The translations under genes were made by a program, and so were the position numbers. Below are positions 1-8,174 of a stretch of DNA of 64,000 bases, one piece after another. The notes beneath the pieces are model-generated. The model did no database searches, had not been told where the DNA came from, and was given only the letters and a program-made list of their open reading frames with translations. This DNA comes from Desulfovibrio sp. TomC (GTDB taxonomy: Bacteria > Desulfobacterota > Desulfovibrionia > Desulfovibrionales > Desulfovibrionaceae), in assembly GCF_000801335.2 (NCBI RefSeq), contig NZ_JSEH01000003.1, positions 62,001 to 126,000 on the forward strand, in the 5' to 3' direction. Numbering within the stretch: position 1 is the stretch's first letter; each line of letters starts with the position of its first letter.

Positions 1-991
1 CGCCTAAGCTGACCGCTTCGAGCACCAGTTCCAGGTTGTCCATGAAGCAGCGGGCGGCCTCGGGCGGGCAGTCGAGATCAAACGACATCATGCCGCCAAA
101 GCCGCGCATCTGGCGTTTGGCCAGGGCGTGGCCGGGGTGGCTTGGCAGGCCCGGGTAGTGGACGGCGGCAACGCCTTTGCGCCCGGCCAGGAACTCGGCC
201 ACGGCCTGGGCGTTTTCGTTGTGGCGGGCCATGCGCAGGGCCAGGGTCTTCATGCCGCGTTCAAGCAGATAGCAGTCGTAGGTGTTAAGGGTCTGGCCGA
301 AGTTGACGGCCCGTTCCTTGACGGCGTCGACCAGGGATTTCGATCCGGCCACGGCCCCGCAGTTGAGGTCGCTGTGGCCGTTTAAGTATTTCGTGCCGCT
401 GTGGATGGACAGGTCGAAGCCAAGTTCCAGCGGGCGCTGGTTGATGGGCGAGGCAAAGGTGTTGTCCACCATGGAGACAAGGCCCCGGCGGGCGGCCATG
501 GCGGCAGTGCCTTCCAGGTCGATGATGCGCAACAGCGGGTTGCTTGGCGTCTCCACATAGACCACCCGGGTGCGCTCGGTGACGGCGGCTTCCAGCGTGG
601 TCGGGTCGGCGTCCGGGACCAGGGTGAAGCCGATGCCGAGACGGGCCAGTTCGGCCATGAGGAAGCGGTGGGTGCCGCCGTAGAGGTCGGCCTGGAGCAC
701 CACGTGGTCGCCGGTGGTGAGCACGGCGAGCAGGCTTGAGGAGATGGCGGCCATGCCCGAAGCCAGGACCAACCCGGCGGCGGCCCCTTCCAGGGCGGCG
801 AGCTTTTCGGCCGGCGCGGCCTGGGTGGGGATATTGCAGTAGCGCGGATAGCGGTAGGCTCCGTCCACGCCTTCGGCGGCCATGTAGGCGGCAGCGGTGT
901 GAATGGGCGTGGTGACGCCGCCGACCGTGCGGTCGAGTTGTTCCCCGGCCCGGACGCTACGGGTGTTTTCTCCCAGGCTCGTGATGTCCAT
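1..991 (-). CDS. Cys/Met-metabolism PLP-dependent enzyme (cystathionine gamma-synthase / methionine gamma-lyase family), partial
   Basis: The minus strand reads as one open frame from an ATG at 991 to the window edge, about 330 residues, so the C-terminus is missing. An AAGGAG-type ribosome site lies just upstream. The fold-type I PLP signature is clear: a DNTFASP segment and then SGTKYLNGHSD, whose lysine (near residue 201) should form the Schiff base with pyridoxal phosphate. Family members catalyse gamma-elimination or replacement on homoserine esters, cystathionine or methionine. I cannot separate cystathionine gamma-synthase, O-acetylhomoserine sulfhydrylase and methionine gamma-lyase from what is visible. 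The gene is transcribed away from phoA. The family call is secure; the substrate is not. Confidence 0.88.
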   Translation of the reverse strand, partial: MDITSLGENTRSVRAGEQLDRTVGGVTTPIHTAAAYMAAEGVDGAYRYPRYCNIPTQAAPAEKLAALEGAAAGLVLASGMAAISSSLLAVLTTGDHVVLQADLYGGTHRFLMAELARLGIGFTLVPDADPTTLEAAVTERTRVVYVETPSNPLLRIIDLEGTAAMAARRGLVSMVDNTFASPINQRPLELGFDLSIHSGTKYLNGHSDLNCGAVAGSKSLVDAVKERAVNFGQTLNTYDCYLLERGMKTLALRMARHNENAQAVAEFLAGRKGVAAVHYPGLPSHPGHALAKRQMRGFGGMMSFDLDCPPEAARCFMDNLELVLEAVSLG

Positions 992-1164
992 TGCGGCTCC
1001 TCCTTGGTATCGGTTTTCAGAAAATGTAGCCGGGAACCCGATGGTTGCCAAGGCAATCACAGCTGCTTCGACCCGGGCGGCAACGGACCTGGGGTCGGGG
1101 ACGCGGCCTTTGGCCCGGGGGCCGGGCGGAGCGGAAAGAGCCACGGCTGTAAACGCAACAGCCA

Positions 1165-1181
1165 TGTCACCTCCGTGTCAC
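1165..1181 (+). promoter_or_regulatory. Possible PhoB (Pho box) half-site pair upstream of phoA
   Basis: TGTCAC occurs at 1165-1170 and again at 1176-1181, exactly 11 bp apart. PhoB binds direct repeats of a TGTCA-type 7-mer at 11-bp spacing. The pair lies about 50 bp before the start codon of an alkaline phosphatase, the classic Pho regulon member. No good -10 element was recognised, so this is a context-supported candidate only. Confidence 0.4.
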
Positions 1182-1231
1182 ACGGGCCGGGCTATCTGGG
1201 ACGCGATACCCCCAACGGAGGAAAACACACC

Positions 1232-2788
1232 ATGCGTCGACACGCTTTGCCGCCGTTTTGCGCGGCCACGATCAACCGTGTGGCCTGGATCGTCCTGGCC
1301 ATCATCATGCTCGTTGCCGCCCAGGCCCACGCCGGGGCCGGCAACGCCCCCAAGTACGTGTTCCTGTTCATCGGCGACGGCATGGCCATGCCCCAGCGCA
1401 GCGCCGCCGAGTATTTCCTGGCCGCCAAAGACGGCAAATCCGAGCCCGGCATCGTCAAGCTGACCATGAACAAGCTCCCGGTCCAGGGCATGACCACCAC
1501 CTATTCGCTCAATTCCATCATCACCGATTCCGGCGCAGCCGGCACTGCCCTGGCCTCCGGGGTCAAGACCTACAACGGGGCGATTAGCGTCGACGGGGCC
1601 AAAAAACCCGTGCCCACCCTGGCGGAAAAGGCCCGCGACCAGGGCATGAAGGTCGGCGTCGTCTCCAGCGTGTCGCTCGACCACGCCACCCCGGCCTGCT
1701 TCTATGCCCACCAGACCAGCCGCAACAACTACTACGAAATCGCCCTGGACGCGGCCAAAAGCGGCTTTGATTACTTTGGCGGCGGCGGTTTCAAAGACCC
1801 GGCCGGCAAGAAATCCAAGACCGAGGGTGAAAAGCCAAACGCCCTGGATGTGCTCAAAACCGCCGGCTACGCCGTGGCCGATACCCGCGACGCCATCCTG
1901 GCCGCCAAGCCCGGGGCCAGGCTCGTGGCCCTTAATCCCGAACTCGACGCCGACAAGGCCCTGCCCTACGCCCTCGACGGCGACACGAAAGGCCTGACCC
2001 TGGCCGAATACACGACCAAAGGCATCGAGCTGCTCGACAACCCCAAGGGCTTTTTCTTCATGGTCGAAGGCGGCAAGATCGACTGGGCCTGCCACGCCAA
2101 CGACGCCGCCGCCTCCATTCAAGACACCGTGGCCTTTGACGCCGCCGTGGCCGAGGCGGTCAAATTCGCCGAAGCCCATCCCAAGGAAACGCTGATCGTC
2201 GTCACCGGCGACCACGAGTGCGGCGGCATGACCCTGGGCTTTGCCGGCACGCGCTACGGCAACTATTACGATTACTTGAAAAGCCAGAAGGACTCGTTTG
2301 AGGGCTTTACCACGGCGCTTAAGGCATACAAAAAGACCCACGACGCGGCTTCGGCCAAGTTCGAAGACGTGATTCCCATGATCAAGGACAGCTTCGGCCT
2401 CGTTGTCCCGGCCGCCGCCGACCTTGAGGCCATGAAGACCGTGGCCAAGCCCGATGAGAACAACACCTCCCCGGCCAACCCCTACGGCATGCATCTGCGC
2501 GACTTCGAGCTGACCGCCGTGAAGGACGCCTTCACCCGGTCCATGCAGGGCGACGCGGAAAAGTCCGGCAACGAAATGGACTACCGGGCCTACGGCGGCT
2601 ATGAGCCCCTGGCCGTGACCCTGACCCACATTCTCGACAACAAGGCCGGCATTGCCTGGACCAGCTACTCCCACACCGGGGTGCCGGTCATGACCTCGGC
2701 CGTTGGCTCGGGTTCGGACGTTTTCGCCGGCTACTACGACAACACTGATCTGTCCAAAAAGATCATGGCCGCCCTGGCCGAGAAGTAG
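1232..2788 (+). CDS. phoA: Alkaline phosphatase, secreted
   Basis: 518 residues. The ATG at 1232 is chosen because ACGGAGGA lies 9-17 bases upstream and because it gives a clean signal peptide (basic start, hydrophobic run, cleavage near AQAHA). Family motifs are in order: FLFIGDGM binds metal; TDSGAAGT carries the nucleophilic serine (the DSA/S motif of E. coli PhoA); SLDHATPA holds metal and phosphate ligands; DWACHAND and GDHECGG supply zinc ligands. The enzyme hydrolyses phosphate monoesters in the periplasm to release inorganic phosphate. The gene stands alone, with divergent and unrelated neighbours. A possible Pho box upstream suggests induction on phosphate starvation. The same frame stays open upstream to 899, but that part lacks a signal and a ribosome site. 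Confidence 0.95.
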   Translation: MRRHALPPFCAATINRVAWIVLAIIMLVAAQAHAGAGNAPKYVFLFIGDGMAMPQRSAAEYFLAAKDGKSEPGIVKLTMNKLPVQGMTTTYSLNSIITDSGAAGTALASGVKTYNGAISVDGAKKPVPTLAEKARDQGMKVGVVSSVSLDHATPACFYAHQTSRNNYYEIALDAAKSGFDYFGGGGFKDPAGKKSKTEGEKPNALDVLKTAGYAVADTRDAILAAKPGARLVALNPELDADKALPYALDGDTKGLTLAEYTTKGIELLDNPKGFFFMVEGGKIDWACHANDAAASIQDTVAFDAAVAEAVKFAEAHPKETLIVVTGDHECGGMTLGFAGTRYGNYYDYLKSQKDSFEGFTTALKAYKKTHDAASAKFEDVIPMIKDSFGLVVPAAADLEAMKTVAKPDENNTSPANPYGMHLRDFELTAVKDAFTRSMQGDAEKSGNEMDYRAYGGYEPLAVTLTHILDNKAGIAWTSYSHTGVPVMTSAVGSGSDVFAGYYDNTDLSKKIMAALAEK

Positions 2789-2818
2789 ACGAGAGAGCGT
2801 GCGAAGAAAAGAAGACGG

Positions 2819-2855
2819 AAGAGGCCTCCGGCGGCCAAAGGGCTGAGCCCTTTGG
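2819..2855. repeat. Intergenic hairpin repeat, copy 1
   Basis: An 18-base core (2819-2836, rich in GGCCTCCGGCGGCC) runs into a perfect 9-bp stem, 2835-2843 with 2847-2855, closed by a TGA loop. Copy 2 at 44910-44946 has the same core and TGA loop but a different stem sequence. No T-run follows. It lies just after phoA in a gap of about 390 bases (2789-3181) that holds no convincing gene. Confidence 0.65.
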
Positions 2856-3181
2856 AATCCCACCTGGAGGCAAGGGGTTAAGGGGGGAACGGCGTTGGCT
2901 GGCAGTCCGGTCGGCAGCAGACCGGAAACCCCGGTGGCTGGCCTGCCGGGAACCACTGTTGTTCCGGCGGCCGGTGGCCTGCGGCCTCCGGATCTCCCAA
3001 AGGGGGAAAGTGAGGAGACGGGTTGTTTGCCCTGACTGACCATCCGGTCGGCCGGACCCTGGACCGCCTTGTGATCTTGAAGTCTGTTTGACGGGGCCGC
3101 AGCCCGCCGGAGTGTTCTTTCGGCGAGCTGCGGCCCCAACGCTGTCCCGGGCCAGGGTGGGTTTCGGGAAAAAGGGAAGCT

Positions 3182-4330
3182 ATGAGACGTTTTTCGTTGG
3201 GGGCGCGCAAGGATCTGCTGCTGCTGGCCGTGGTCGCGGCCTTGTGCGTCGGCTTGTGGTTTTTGCCCACCGGCTTTGAGGAGCGGTTGCCGGCCGACGC
3301 CTTGCAGGTCAAGGCCACGGTGACGGCCGTGGACAATGCCTATGTGCGCCAATATGGCCTCGTGCGCGAGGGCGAGCAGCGGGTGTCGGTCGTGCCGCTG
3401 GCCGGGCCTTATGCCGGCCAGACAATCGTTGCCGACAACATTTTGCTTGGCAAGCTTGAGATGGACAAGGTCTTTGCCCCAGGCGAAACGGCCCTGGTCG
3501 TCTTGTCCCTTCGGGACGGGAAAATCGTCTCGGCCGTGGCCCAGGACCATTGGCGGCTTGGGCTGCAAGGCCTGCTCTTGGGCCTCTTTGCCCTGGTCCT
3601 TATCGCCTATGCCGGCATGACCGGGGTCAAGGCCGTGCTGTCGTTCGTCTTTACGGCCCTGCTTCTGTGGAAGGTGCTGGTGCCGCTGACGCTTGGCGGG
3701 GTCGATCCCATGCTGACGGTGCTTGGGGTCACGGCGGCGCTCATGGCCGGGGTCGTGTTCCTGGTCGGCGGGGTCAACCGCCGGGCTGTGGCCGCCTATC
3801 TGGGGTCCCTGGGCGGCGTGGCCGTCACCTGTCTGCTGTCCCTGGCCACGGCCCCGGGCTTTGCCCTGCCCGGCGCGGTCAAGCCCTTTGCCGAGACGCT
3901 CCTTTATACCGGCTTTGCCCACCTGGATCTTGGCCGCATGTTTCTGGCCACCATCTGTCTGGGGGCCAGCGGGGCCATCATGGACGTGGCCATGGACGTG
4001 GCCGCTTCCCAGGCCGAGGTGGCGGCGCATCACCCGGAGATCGGGCGCATGGCGTTGTGCCGGTCGGGCTTTCGCGTCGGGCGGGTGGTGGTCGGCACCA
4101 TGGCCACCACGCTGCTGTTGGCTTACTGTGGCGGCTCGTTGGCCCTGCTCATGGTGGTCATGGCCCAGGGCGTGCCGCTTATAAACGTCGCCACCATGCC
4201 GCATGTGGCTGCCGAGATCGCCAACACGCTGGTTGGCAGTTTCGGGCTGGTCACGGCCGCGCCGCTGACCGCTGCGGCCGGGGGGATGCTCTTGGCGCGG
4301 GGCACAGGGGCGGCGCGCGAGAAGCGATAG
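3182..4330 (+). CDS. YibE/F-like multi-pass membrane protein
   Basis: 382 residues. The N-terminus has one transmembrane helix (about 10-28), then a soluble domain of roughly 100 residues, then seven or so hydrophobic helices from about 125 to the end. The segment GASGAIMDVAMDVAASQAEV near residue 265 is the recognisable signature of the YibE/F family. The biochemical role of the family is not established; a transport or permease-like function is often suggested. GGGAAGCT lies upstream of the ATG. The next gene is another small membrane protein about 160 bases downstream, possibly co-transcribed. The family call is firm and the function is open. Confidence 0.85.
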   Translation: MRRFSLGARKDLLLLAVVAALCVGLWFLPTGFEERLPADALQVKATVTAVDNAYVRQYGLVREGEQRVSVVPLAGPYAGQTIVADNILLGKLEMDKVFAPGETALVVLSLRDGKIVSAVAQDHWRLGLQGLLLGLFALVLIAYAGMTGVKAVLSFVFTALLLWKVLVPLTLGGVDPMLTVLGVTAALMAGVVFLVGGVNRRAVAAYLGSLGGVAVTCLLSLATAPGFALPGAVKPFAETLLYTGFAHLDLGRMFLATICLGASGAIMDVAMDVAASQAEVAAHHPEIGRMALCRSGFRVGRVVVGTMATTLLLAYCGGSLALLMVVMAQGVPLINVATMPHVAAEIANTLVGSFGLVTAAPLTAAAGGMLLARGTGAAREKR

Positions 4331-4488
4331 GGAAGAGGACAAAGGCCAGGACGCTGCCCTGGACGTGCAGAGGTGGGGGAGTGGCCCTGGACCCCGGCGT
4401 CGGGCCGTGGCCGGGCTGCTTGACGCCGCAGGCGTGGCGGGGCACATGGTGGAGCATGCCCTCTTGTGCCGAGTCCTGCGGAGGCGTC

Positions 4489-4956
4489 ATGGATCGACCC
4501 GCTACGTCCCAACCGCTCTCGCTTCCGACCCGGGCCTTGTACGTCCTGGCTGCGGCCGTGGGCTATCCGCCGGCCTTTCTGACCGCCTATTTTTGCACCA
4601 TGGCCAGTCCCTACGGTACGGTTGCGCGTGGGACCAACGTCGTGTCGCTGGTGCTGCCGGTCTTCGCCCTGTTTGCAGCGGCGGTGTTTTTGGCCCGCTG
4701 CCAGCTGTGGCGTATCCTCTGCCGGCGATTTCGGCCCCAGGCCAAGACGGAGGCCTGGGAGGCCTTTCTGGTCGCCCATCGGCCGTGTCTTTTTATGCTG
4801 CCGCTCACGGGAGCCGTCGCGGCCATGGACATGGAAGGCAACGTCTTCGGATTCTTGGTCTTCCCATTGCTGCTCGTCGCCAGTCTGGTGTTTGGCTTTT
4901 GGGTCCAGCGCCGGTTGTGGCAAAGCCCCCGGGGCTCGGCTGGCGCGACACAGTGA
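4489..4956 (+). CDS. Small membrane protein of unknown function
   Basis: 155 residues with an ATG at 4489 preceded by GCGGAGGCG. The frame is open far upstream, but that portion is antisense-like G/R/H-rich sequence overlapping the YibE/F gene, so the short form is preferred. Four hydrophobic segments can be seen (about 15-38, 48-68, 98-112 and 118-142), with a basic loop containing RRFRPQAK between the second and third. I do not recognise a family. Its position downstream of the YibE/F gene on the same strand may mean a shared transcript. Confidence 0.65.
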   Translation: MDRPATSQPLSLPTRALYVLAAAVGYPPAFLTAYFCTMASPYGTVARGTNVVSLVLPVFALFAAAVFLARCQLWRILCRRFRPQAKTEAWEAFLVAHRPCLFMLPLTGAVAAMDMEGNVFGFLVFPLLLVASLVFGFWVQRRLWQSPRGSAGATQ

Positions 4957-4999
4957 GCGTGCTTGGGGCGTGCGGCTAGCCGAGGCGGGGTCCTGTCGG

Positions 5000-5797
5000 T
5001 CAGGATGCGGGCGCGGCGGCCTTGGACTTGCCTTTGGCCGCAGCCTTGGGCTTGGCCGCAGGGGATTTTTGGGGGGACAGGCCTGGGTGGCTGTCTTTGA
5101 GCATGGCGTAGCGGGTCATGATCCGATCCACATAATTGAGCGTTTCCGCAATGTTGGGCACGCCGCCGCAGCGGGCGACCGTCTCCGGGCCGGCATTGTA
5201 GGCGGCCAGAGCCAAGCGCACGTCGCCAAAGCGGGTGATGAGCTGGCGGAGAAATTTCGCCCCGCTGGCCACGTTGCGTTCGGGATCGAACGGATCGGCC
5301 ACGCCGAACTGGGCCTGGGTGTCGGGCATCAGCTGCATGAGACCGGCTGCGCCCTTGGGCGACACGGCGCAGGAGGAAAACCGCGATTCCTGCTCGATGA
5401 CGGCATAGAGCAGCTCCGGGGCCAGGCCCGAGGCCGCGCTCTTGGTGCGCACCAGATCAAGGAGCGGCCCGGATTCGATGACCGCCGGATAGCCTGACGG
5501 CCCAAGCGGGGCCAGACCCATGCGCCGATAGGCCTTGGTCGCTTCGAGAATCCAGCCGTCCTTGCGGTCCTTGGAAACGGCCCCTTTTTCCTCAATGCGT
5601 TTTTTGATGGCCGCAAAACCGAGTTTGGGATCGGTCGGGCCTTCGTAGATGAGCACGTAGTGTTCGTCGCGCGGCTCTTCGCTCAAGTGGACGAGGCCGT
5701 AGTCGTCCTCATAGCCGTACAGCGTAAAGGCGTTGGCCACGACAGGGGCAAAAAGCAGCAAAATCCCCAGGGCAAGCGGGACGGAAACATTGGTCAT
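5000..5797 (-). CDS. Secreted lytic transglycosylase (SLT domain)
   Basis: About 265 residues from the ATG at 5797, which has GGAGA upstream and gives a good signal peptide (hydrophobic run ending PVVANA). An in-frame ATG at 5827 has poor spacing and would bury the signal. After an N-terminal region of about 100 residues comes the SLT fold: AVIEQESRF holds the catalytic glutamate, followed by SPKGAAGLMQLMP and AYNAGPETV, all standard family 1 motifs. The enzyme cleaves peptidoglycan between MurNAc and GlcNAc to give 1,6-anhydro ends. The C-terminal tail is Lys/Ala/Pro-rich (PAAKPKAAAKGKSK), which might bind wall or nucleic acid. It ends next to a convergent gene. Confidence 0.9.
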   Translation of the reverse strand: MTNVSVPLALGILLLFAPVVANAFTLYGYEDDYGLVHLSEEPRDEHYVLIYEGPTDPKLGFAAIKKRIEEKGAVSKDRKDGWILEATKAYRRMGLAPLGPSGYPAVIESGPLLDLVRTKSAASGLAPELLYAVIEQESRFSSCAVSPKGAAGLMQLMPDTQAQFGVADPFDPERNVASGAKFLRQLITRFGDVRLALAAYNAGPETVARCGGVPNIAETLNYVDRIMTRYAMLKDSHPGLSPQKSPAAKPKAAAKGKSKAAAPAS

Positions 5798-5859
5798 TGG
5801 TTCTCCGGCGGGTTCGCCATTCTCCAATAGGACGGCGAACCCGGCCGGTCAAGGGGCGG

Positions 5860-7503
5860 TTATTTGCCAAACGGGCATTTGGGGTAGGTACACGAGCGGC
5901 ACGACAGGCACATGGAGCCTTCGGCCAGCTCGGCCAGATCGTGACGGGTGAGCGTCAGTCCGGCCAGCACCCGGGGCAGGAGCAGGTCAAAGCTGGTGGT
6001 GCGGTGAAAAAGGGCGCAGGCCGGCACGCCGATGACGTCGGCCCCGCCAATGTGTCCGACAATGGCCATGGCTCCGGGCAACACCGGCATCCCGTGCACG
6101 GCGTCGGTCAGCCCGGCGTCGTCCAGGCCCTGGCGGGTGACGTCGTCAGGGTCCACGGACAACCCGGCCGTGGTGACGATGAGATCGGCCCCGGCGGCCA
6201 GCAGTTCGGCCACGGCCGCAGCCACGGCGGCCCGGTCGTCCGGGACCTTGCGCACGGCCACGACCTCGCCGGCCAGGGCCTCGATCTTGGCCCGCACCAC
6301 CGGCTCGAACTTGTCTTCGATGATGCCGGAATAGATCTCCGTGCCCGTGACCAGCACCCCGGCCCTGGTCTGGCGGATGGGCCGGATGGTGAACAGCGGT
6401 CCGTCGGCCAGCACCCGCATGGCCACGTCAAAGACGCGGCGCGGCAGATAGAGCGGGATGGCCCGGCAGCCGGCCACGGCCTTGCCCGCCTCGACCACGA
6501 GATGGGACTGGCGCGAGGCGCACATGACGCCTTCGATGCAGTTGAAGGCCACCAACCGGTCCCGGGCCACGGTCAAGAGGCCTCCGGCCTCGGCCACCAG
6601 TTCCACCTTGCCTTCGCGCGGCGGGCCGGAAGTGACCAGCCCCACCCCGGCCATGGCCTGGGCAAAGGCCAGGGCGGCCTCGTTTTCGTGGACGAAATCG
6701 CCCAGCGGCTCGGACAGGTCTTCGACGTACAGGCTGTTTTTGCCCATGGTCTGCAGCCGGCAGACGTCGCCGGCGTGGATGTCGGCCCCGGCCTCAAATT
6801 CCACGCCCTTGGACTCGCCCGGCACGATGCGGGTCATGTCGTGGAGCACCCGGCGTCCGGCCGCTTCGCCCACCGGCACGGCCCGCAGGCGCGGGGAGTC
6901 GGATTCGATGACATACGGCGCCTCGCCGGCGCAGCCGCGGCAGATGGCCCCGTCGGCTTTGGGGTAGCCTTCGCCGCAGGCCGGGCACACGGCAATGGCC
7001 CCCATGTTGGGCTTGATCATAAACGCGGGGCGGATGGTCACCGGCGCAAGCAGGCAGATGCTGCGGGCGGCGGCCTTGATCTCGGCAAAAAGCACGGCCC
7101 GGTCTTGTTCTTTTTTCGGCTTGGTCTTTAAAAACCAGGCCTGGATTTCCGGCCAGTTGCCCAGGTGAACAGGATCAAGCCAGGCCCGATAGCCTTGGCC
7201 GGTGAACTTGTCATAGAGACTTAAGGCATAGCGGCCGAGGTTGATGACCCGCATCCAGCCGTTGCCGTAGCTTGGCGGGGTCAGGATCTGCACGGCGTCG
7301 GGCAGGCATTTTTTGGTCTCGACCACGGCGTCGAAGAGCGTCCCTTCCGGCAGCATGGACCGGGCCGCGTCGACCATGAAGCCGCCGATGATAAGCCCCG
7401 GGGCGGGATTGCCGTGGAAGGCGGCGGCCACGCCCAGAAATTCTTCAAAGGTGTGGGGGCCAATAGAGCTGTCATGAGCCTTGAGCTCGGTCATTTTTGA
7501 CAT
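5860..7503 (-). CDS. FmdE domain / molybdopterin-binding (MoaB/Mog-like) fusion protein
   Basis: 547 residues. The frame is open upstream to 7872, but that part lies over the MarR gene, so the ATG at 7503 is used. The N-terminal 190 residues match the FmdE family (FHGNPAPGLIIGGFMVDAA), the subunit E type domain of formylmethanofuran dehydrogenase, followed by a zinc-ribbon pattern CPACGEGYPKADGAICRGC. The C-terminal half is a molybdopterin-binding domain with TGTEIYSG and TTAGLSVDPDD, like MoeA/MoaB. The last residues are Cys-rich (CLSCRSCTYPKCPFGK) and may hold a metal or Fe-S centre. It sits behind a MarR gene and a Mo-bisPGD oxidoreductase, so a role in cofactor delivery to that enzyme is the natural inference. 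The start has only a weak ribosome site. Confidence 0.85.
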   Translation of the reverse strand: MSKMTELKAHDSSIGPHTFEEFLGVAAAFHGNPAPGLIIGGFMVDAARSMLPEGTLFDAVVETKKCLPDAVQILTPPSYGNGWMRVINLGRYALSLYDKFTGQGYRAWLDPVHLGNWPEIQAWFLKTKPKKEQDRAVLFAEIKAAARSICLLAPVTIRPAFMIKPNMGAIAVCPACGEGYPKADGAICRGCAGEAPYVIESDSPRLRAVPVGEAAGRRVLHDMTRIVPGESKGVEFEAGADIHAGDVCRLQTMGKNSLYVEDLSEPLGDFVHENEAALAFAQAMAGVGLVTSGPPREGKVELVAEAGGLLTVARDRLVAFNCIEGVMCASRQSHLVVEAGKAVAGCRAIPLYLPRRVFDVAMRVLADGPLFTIRPIRQTRAGVLVTGTEIYSGIIEDKFEPVVRAKIEALAGEVVAVRKVPDDRAAVAAAVAELLAAGADLIVTTAGLSVDPDDVTRQGLDDAGLTDAVHGMPVLPGAMAIVGHIGGADVIGVPACALFHRTTSFDLLLPRVLAGLTLTRHDLAELAEGSMCLSCRSCTYPKCPFGK

Positions 7504-7553
7504 AGTACATCCCGTAGGCGTCCGTCCGCACAAGAGGCAGCGGCCCGGTTGGG

Positions 7554-8021
7554 TTACTCGGAAACGTTGGCGTAGACGCGATTGAGCAGAGCTTTGAGCG
7601 TGGCGACTTCCTGGCTGGAAAGGCCCAGACAGGCGCGTTCCAGGCACTGGACGCCCAGTTCGAGGAGCTTGTCTTTGAGGGCGTTGCCGGCCTCGGTCAG
7701 GTGGATGCGATGGCTGCGCCGGTCCTTGGGATCGGGCTTTCGCATCACCAGTGCTTTGTCTTCGAGAATTTTGAGCAGGCGGGTGACGTTGGGCTTGTCC
7801 TTGTCGGCGCGCCGGGCCAGTTCCACCGGCGTCTGGCCGTCGCTTTCCCACAAGAGATTCAAGATGCCCCATTGGTCCACGGTGATGTCTTCGCCGGCGT
7901 CCTGGAGAATCGTGTTGCCGAGCAGGCGTAGCTTGAGCGCGGTGCGCACCAGCAGAAAGCCCAGGGATTGGCGCAATGGAAAGGGACGAACGTCCTCGGG
8001 GGTGAGCAGTGAACCATCCAT
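7554..8021 (-). CDS. MarR family transcriptional regulator
   Basis: 155 residues with the winged-helix MarR layout: a helix with ITVDQWGILNLLWE, recognition region TPVELARRADKDKPNVTRLLKILEDK (positions about 62-87), and the wing DPKDRRSHRIHLTEAG. MarR proteins bind palindromic operators as dimers and are usually released by small ligands or oxidants. It lies 50 bases upstream of the FmdE fusion and 150 bases after the Mo-oxidoreductase, all on the minus strand, so it probably controls the molybdoenzyme locus. A perfect 6-bp inverted repeat at 8036-8052, just before its start codon, is a possible autoregulatory site. Confidence 0.92.
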   Translation of the reverse strand: MDGSLLTPEDVRPFPLRQSLGFLLVRTALKLRLLGNTILQDAGEDITVDQWGILNLLWESDGQTPVELARRADKDKPNVTRLLKILEDKALVMRKPDPKDRRSHRIHLTEAGNALKDKLLELGVQCLERACLGLSSQEVATLKALLNRVYANVSE

Positions 8022-8035
8022 GATGTTTTTAACAT

Positions 8036-8052
8036 AACGGCCTGATGCCGTT
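8036..8052. promoter_or_regulatory. Inverted repeat upstream of marR-type gene (possible operator)
   Basis: AACGGC and GCCGTT form a perfect 6-bp inverted repeat with a 5-base centre, starting 15 bases before the MarR start codon. MarR regulators commonly bind such dyads over their own promoters. The assignment is positional and unproven. Confidence 0.3.
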
Positions 8053-8122
8053 TGGTCAACGATTTTTCAGGAAACCGTGACAGCGATGACGGATTTTGGA
8101 CACGGTTCCTGACTGTGGCGGC

Positions 8123-8155
8123 AGGGGAGTGTGGCCAACGGCGCAACACTCCCCT
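8123..8155 (-). terminator. Hairpin downstream of the Mo-oxidoreductase gene
   Basis: AGGGGAGTGT (8123-8132) pairs perfectly with ACACTCCCCT (8146-8155) over a 13-base loop. It lies 20 bases after the stop codon of the minus-strand oxidoreductase. No T-run follows, so it may be a transcript-stabilising or attenuating hairpin and not a full intrinsic terminator. Confidence 0.45.
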
Positions 8156-8174
8156 CGTCGTCGGAACCAACGGA

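Noticed and set aside
1178-4447. A 1089-codon minus-strand open frame
   Set aside because: It lies opposite phoA and the YibE/F gene and is rich in Gly, His, Gln and Arg, the usual look of antisense frames in high-GC DNA.
3550-4488. N-terminal extension of the small membrane protein frame
   Set aside because: It overlaps the YibE/F gene in another frame and has Gly/Arg/His-rich shadow composition; the ATG at 4489 has a ribosome site.
7504-7872. N-terminal extension of the FmdE fusion
   Set aside because: It overlaps the MarR gene and lacks similarity to the FmdE N-terminus, which begins at 7503.
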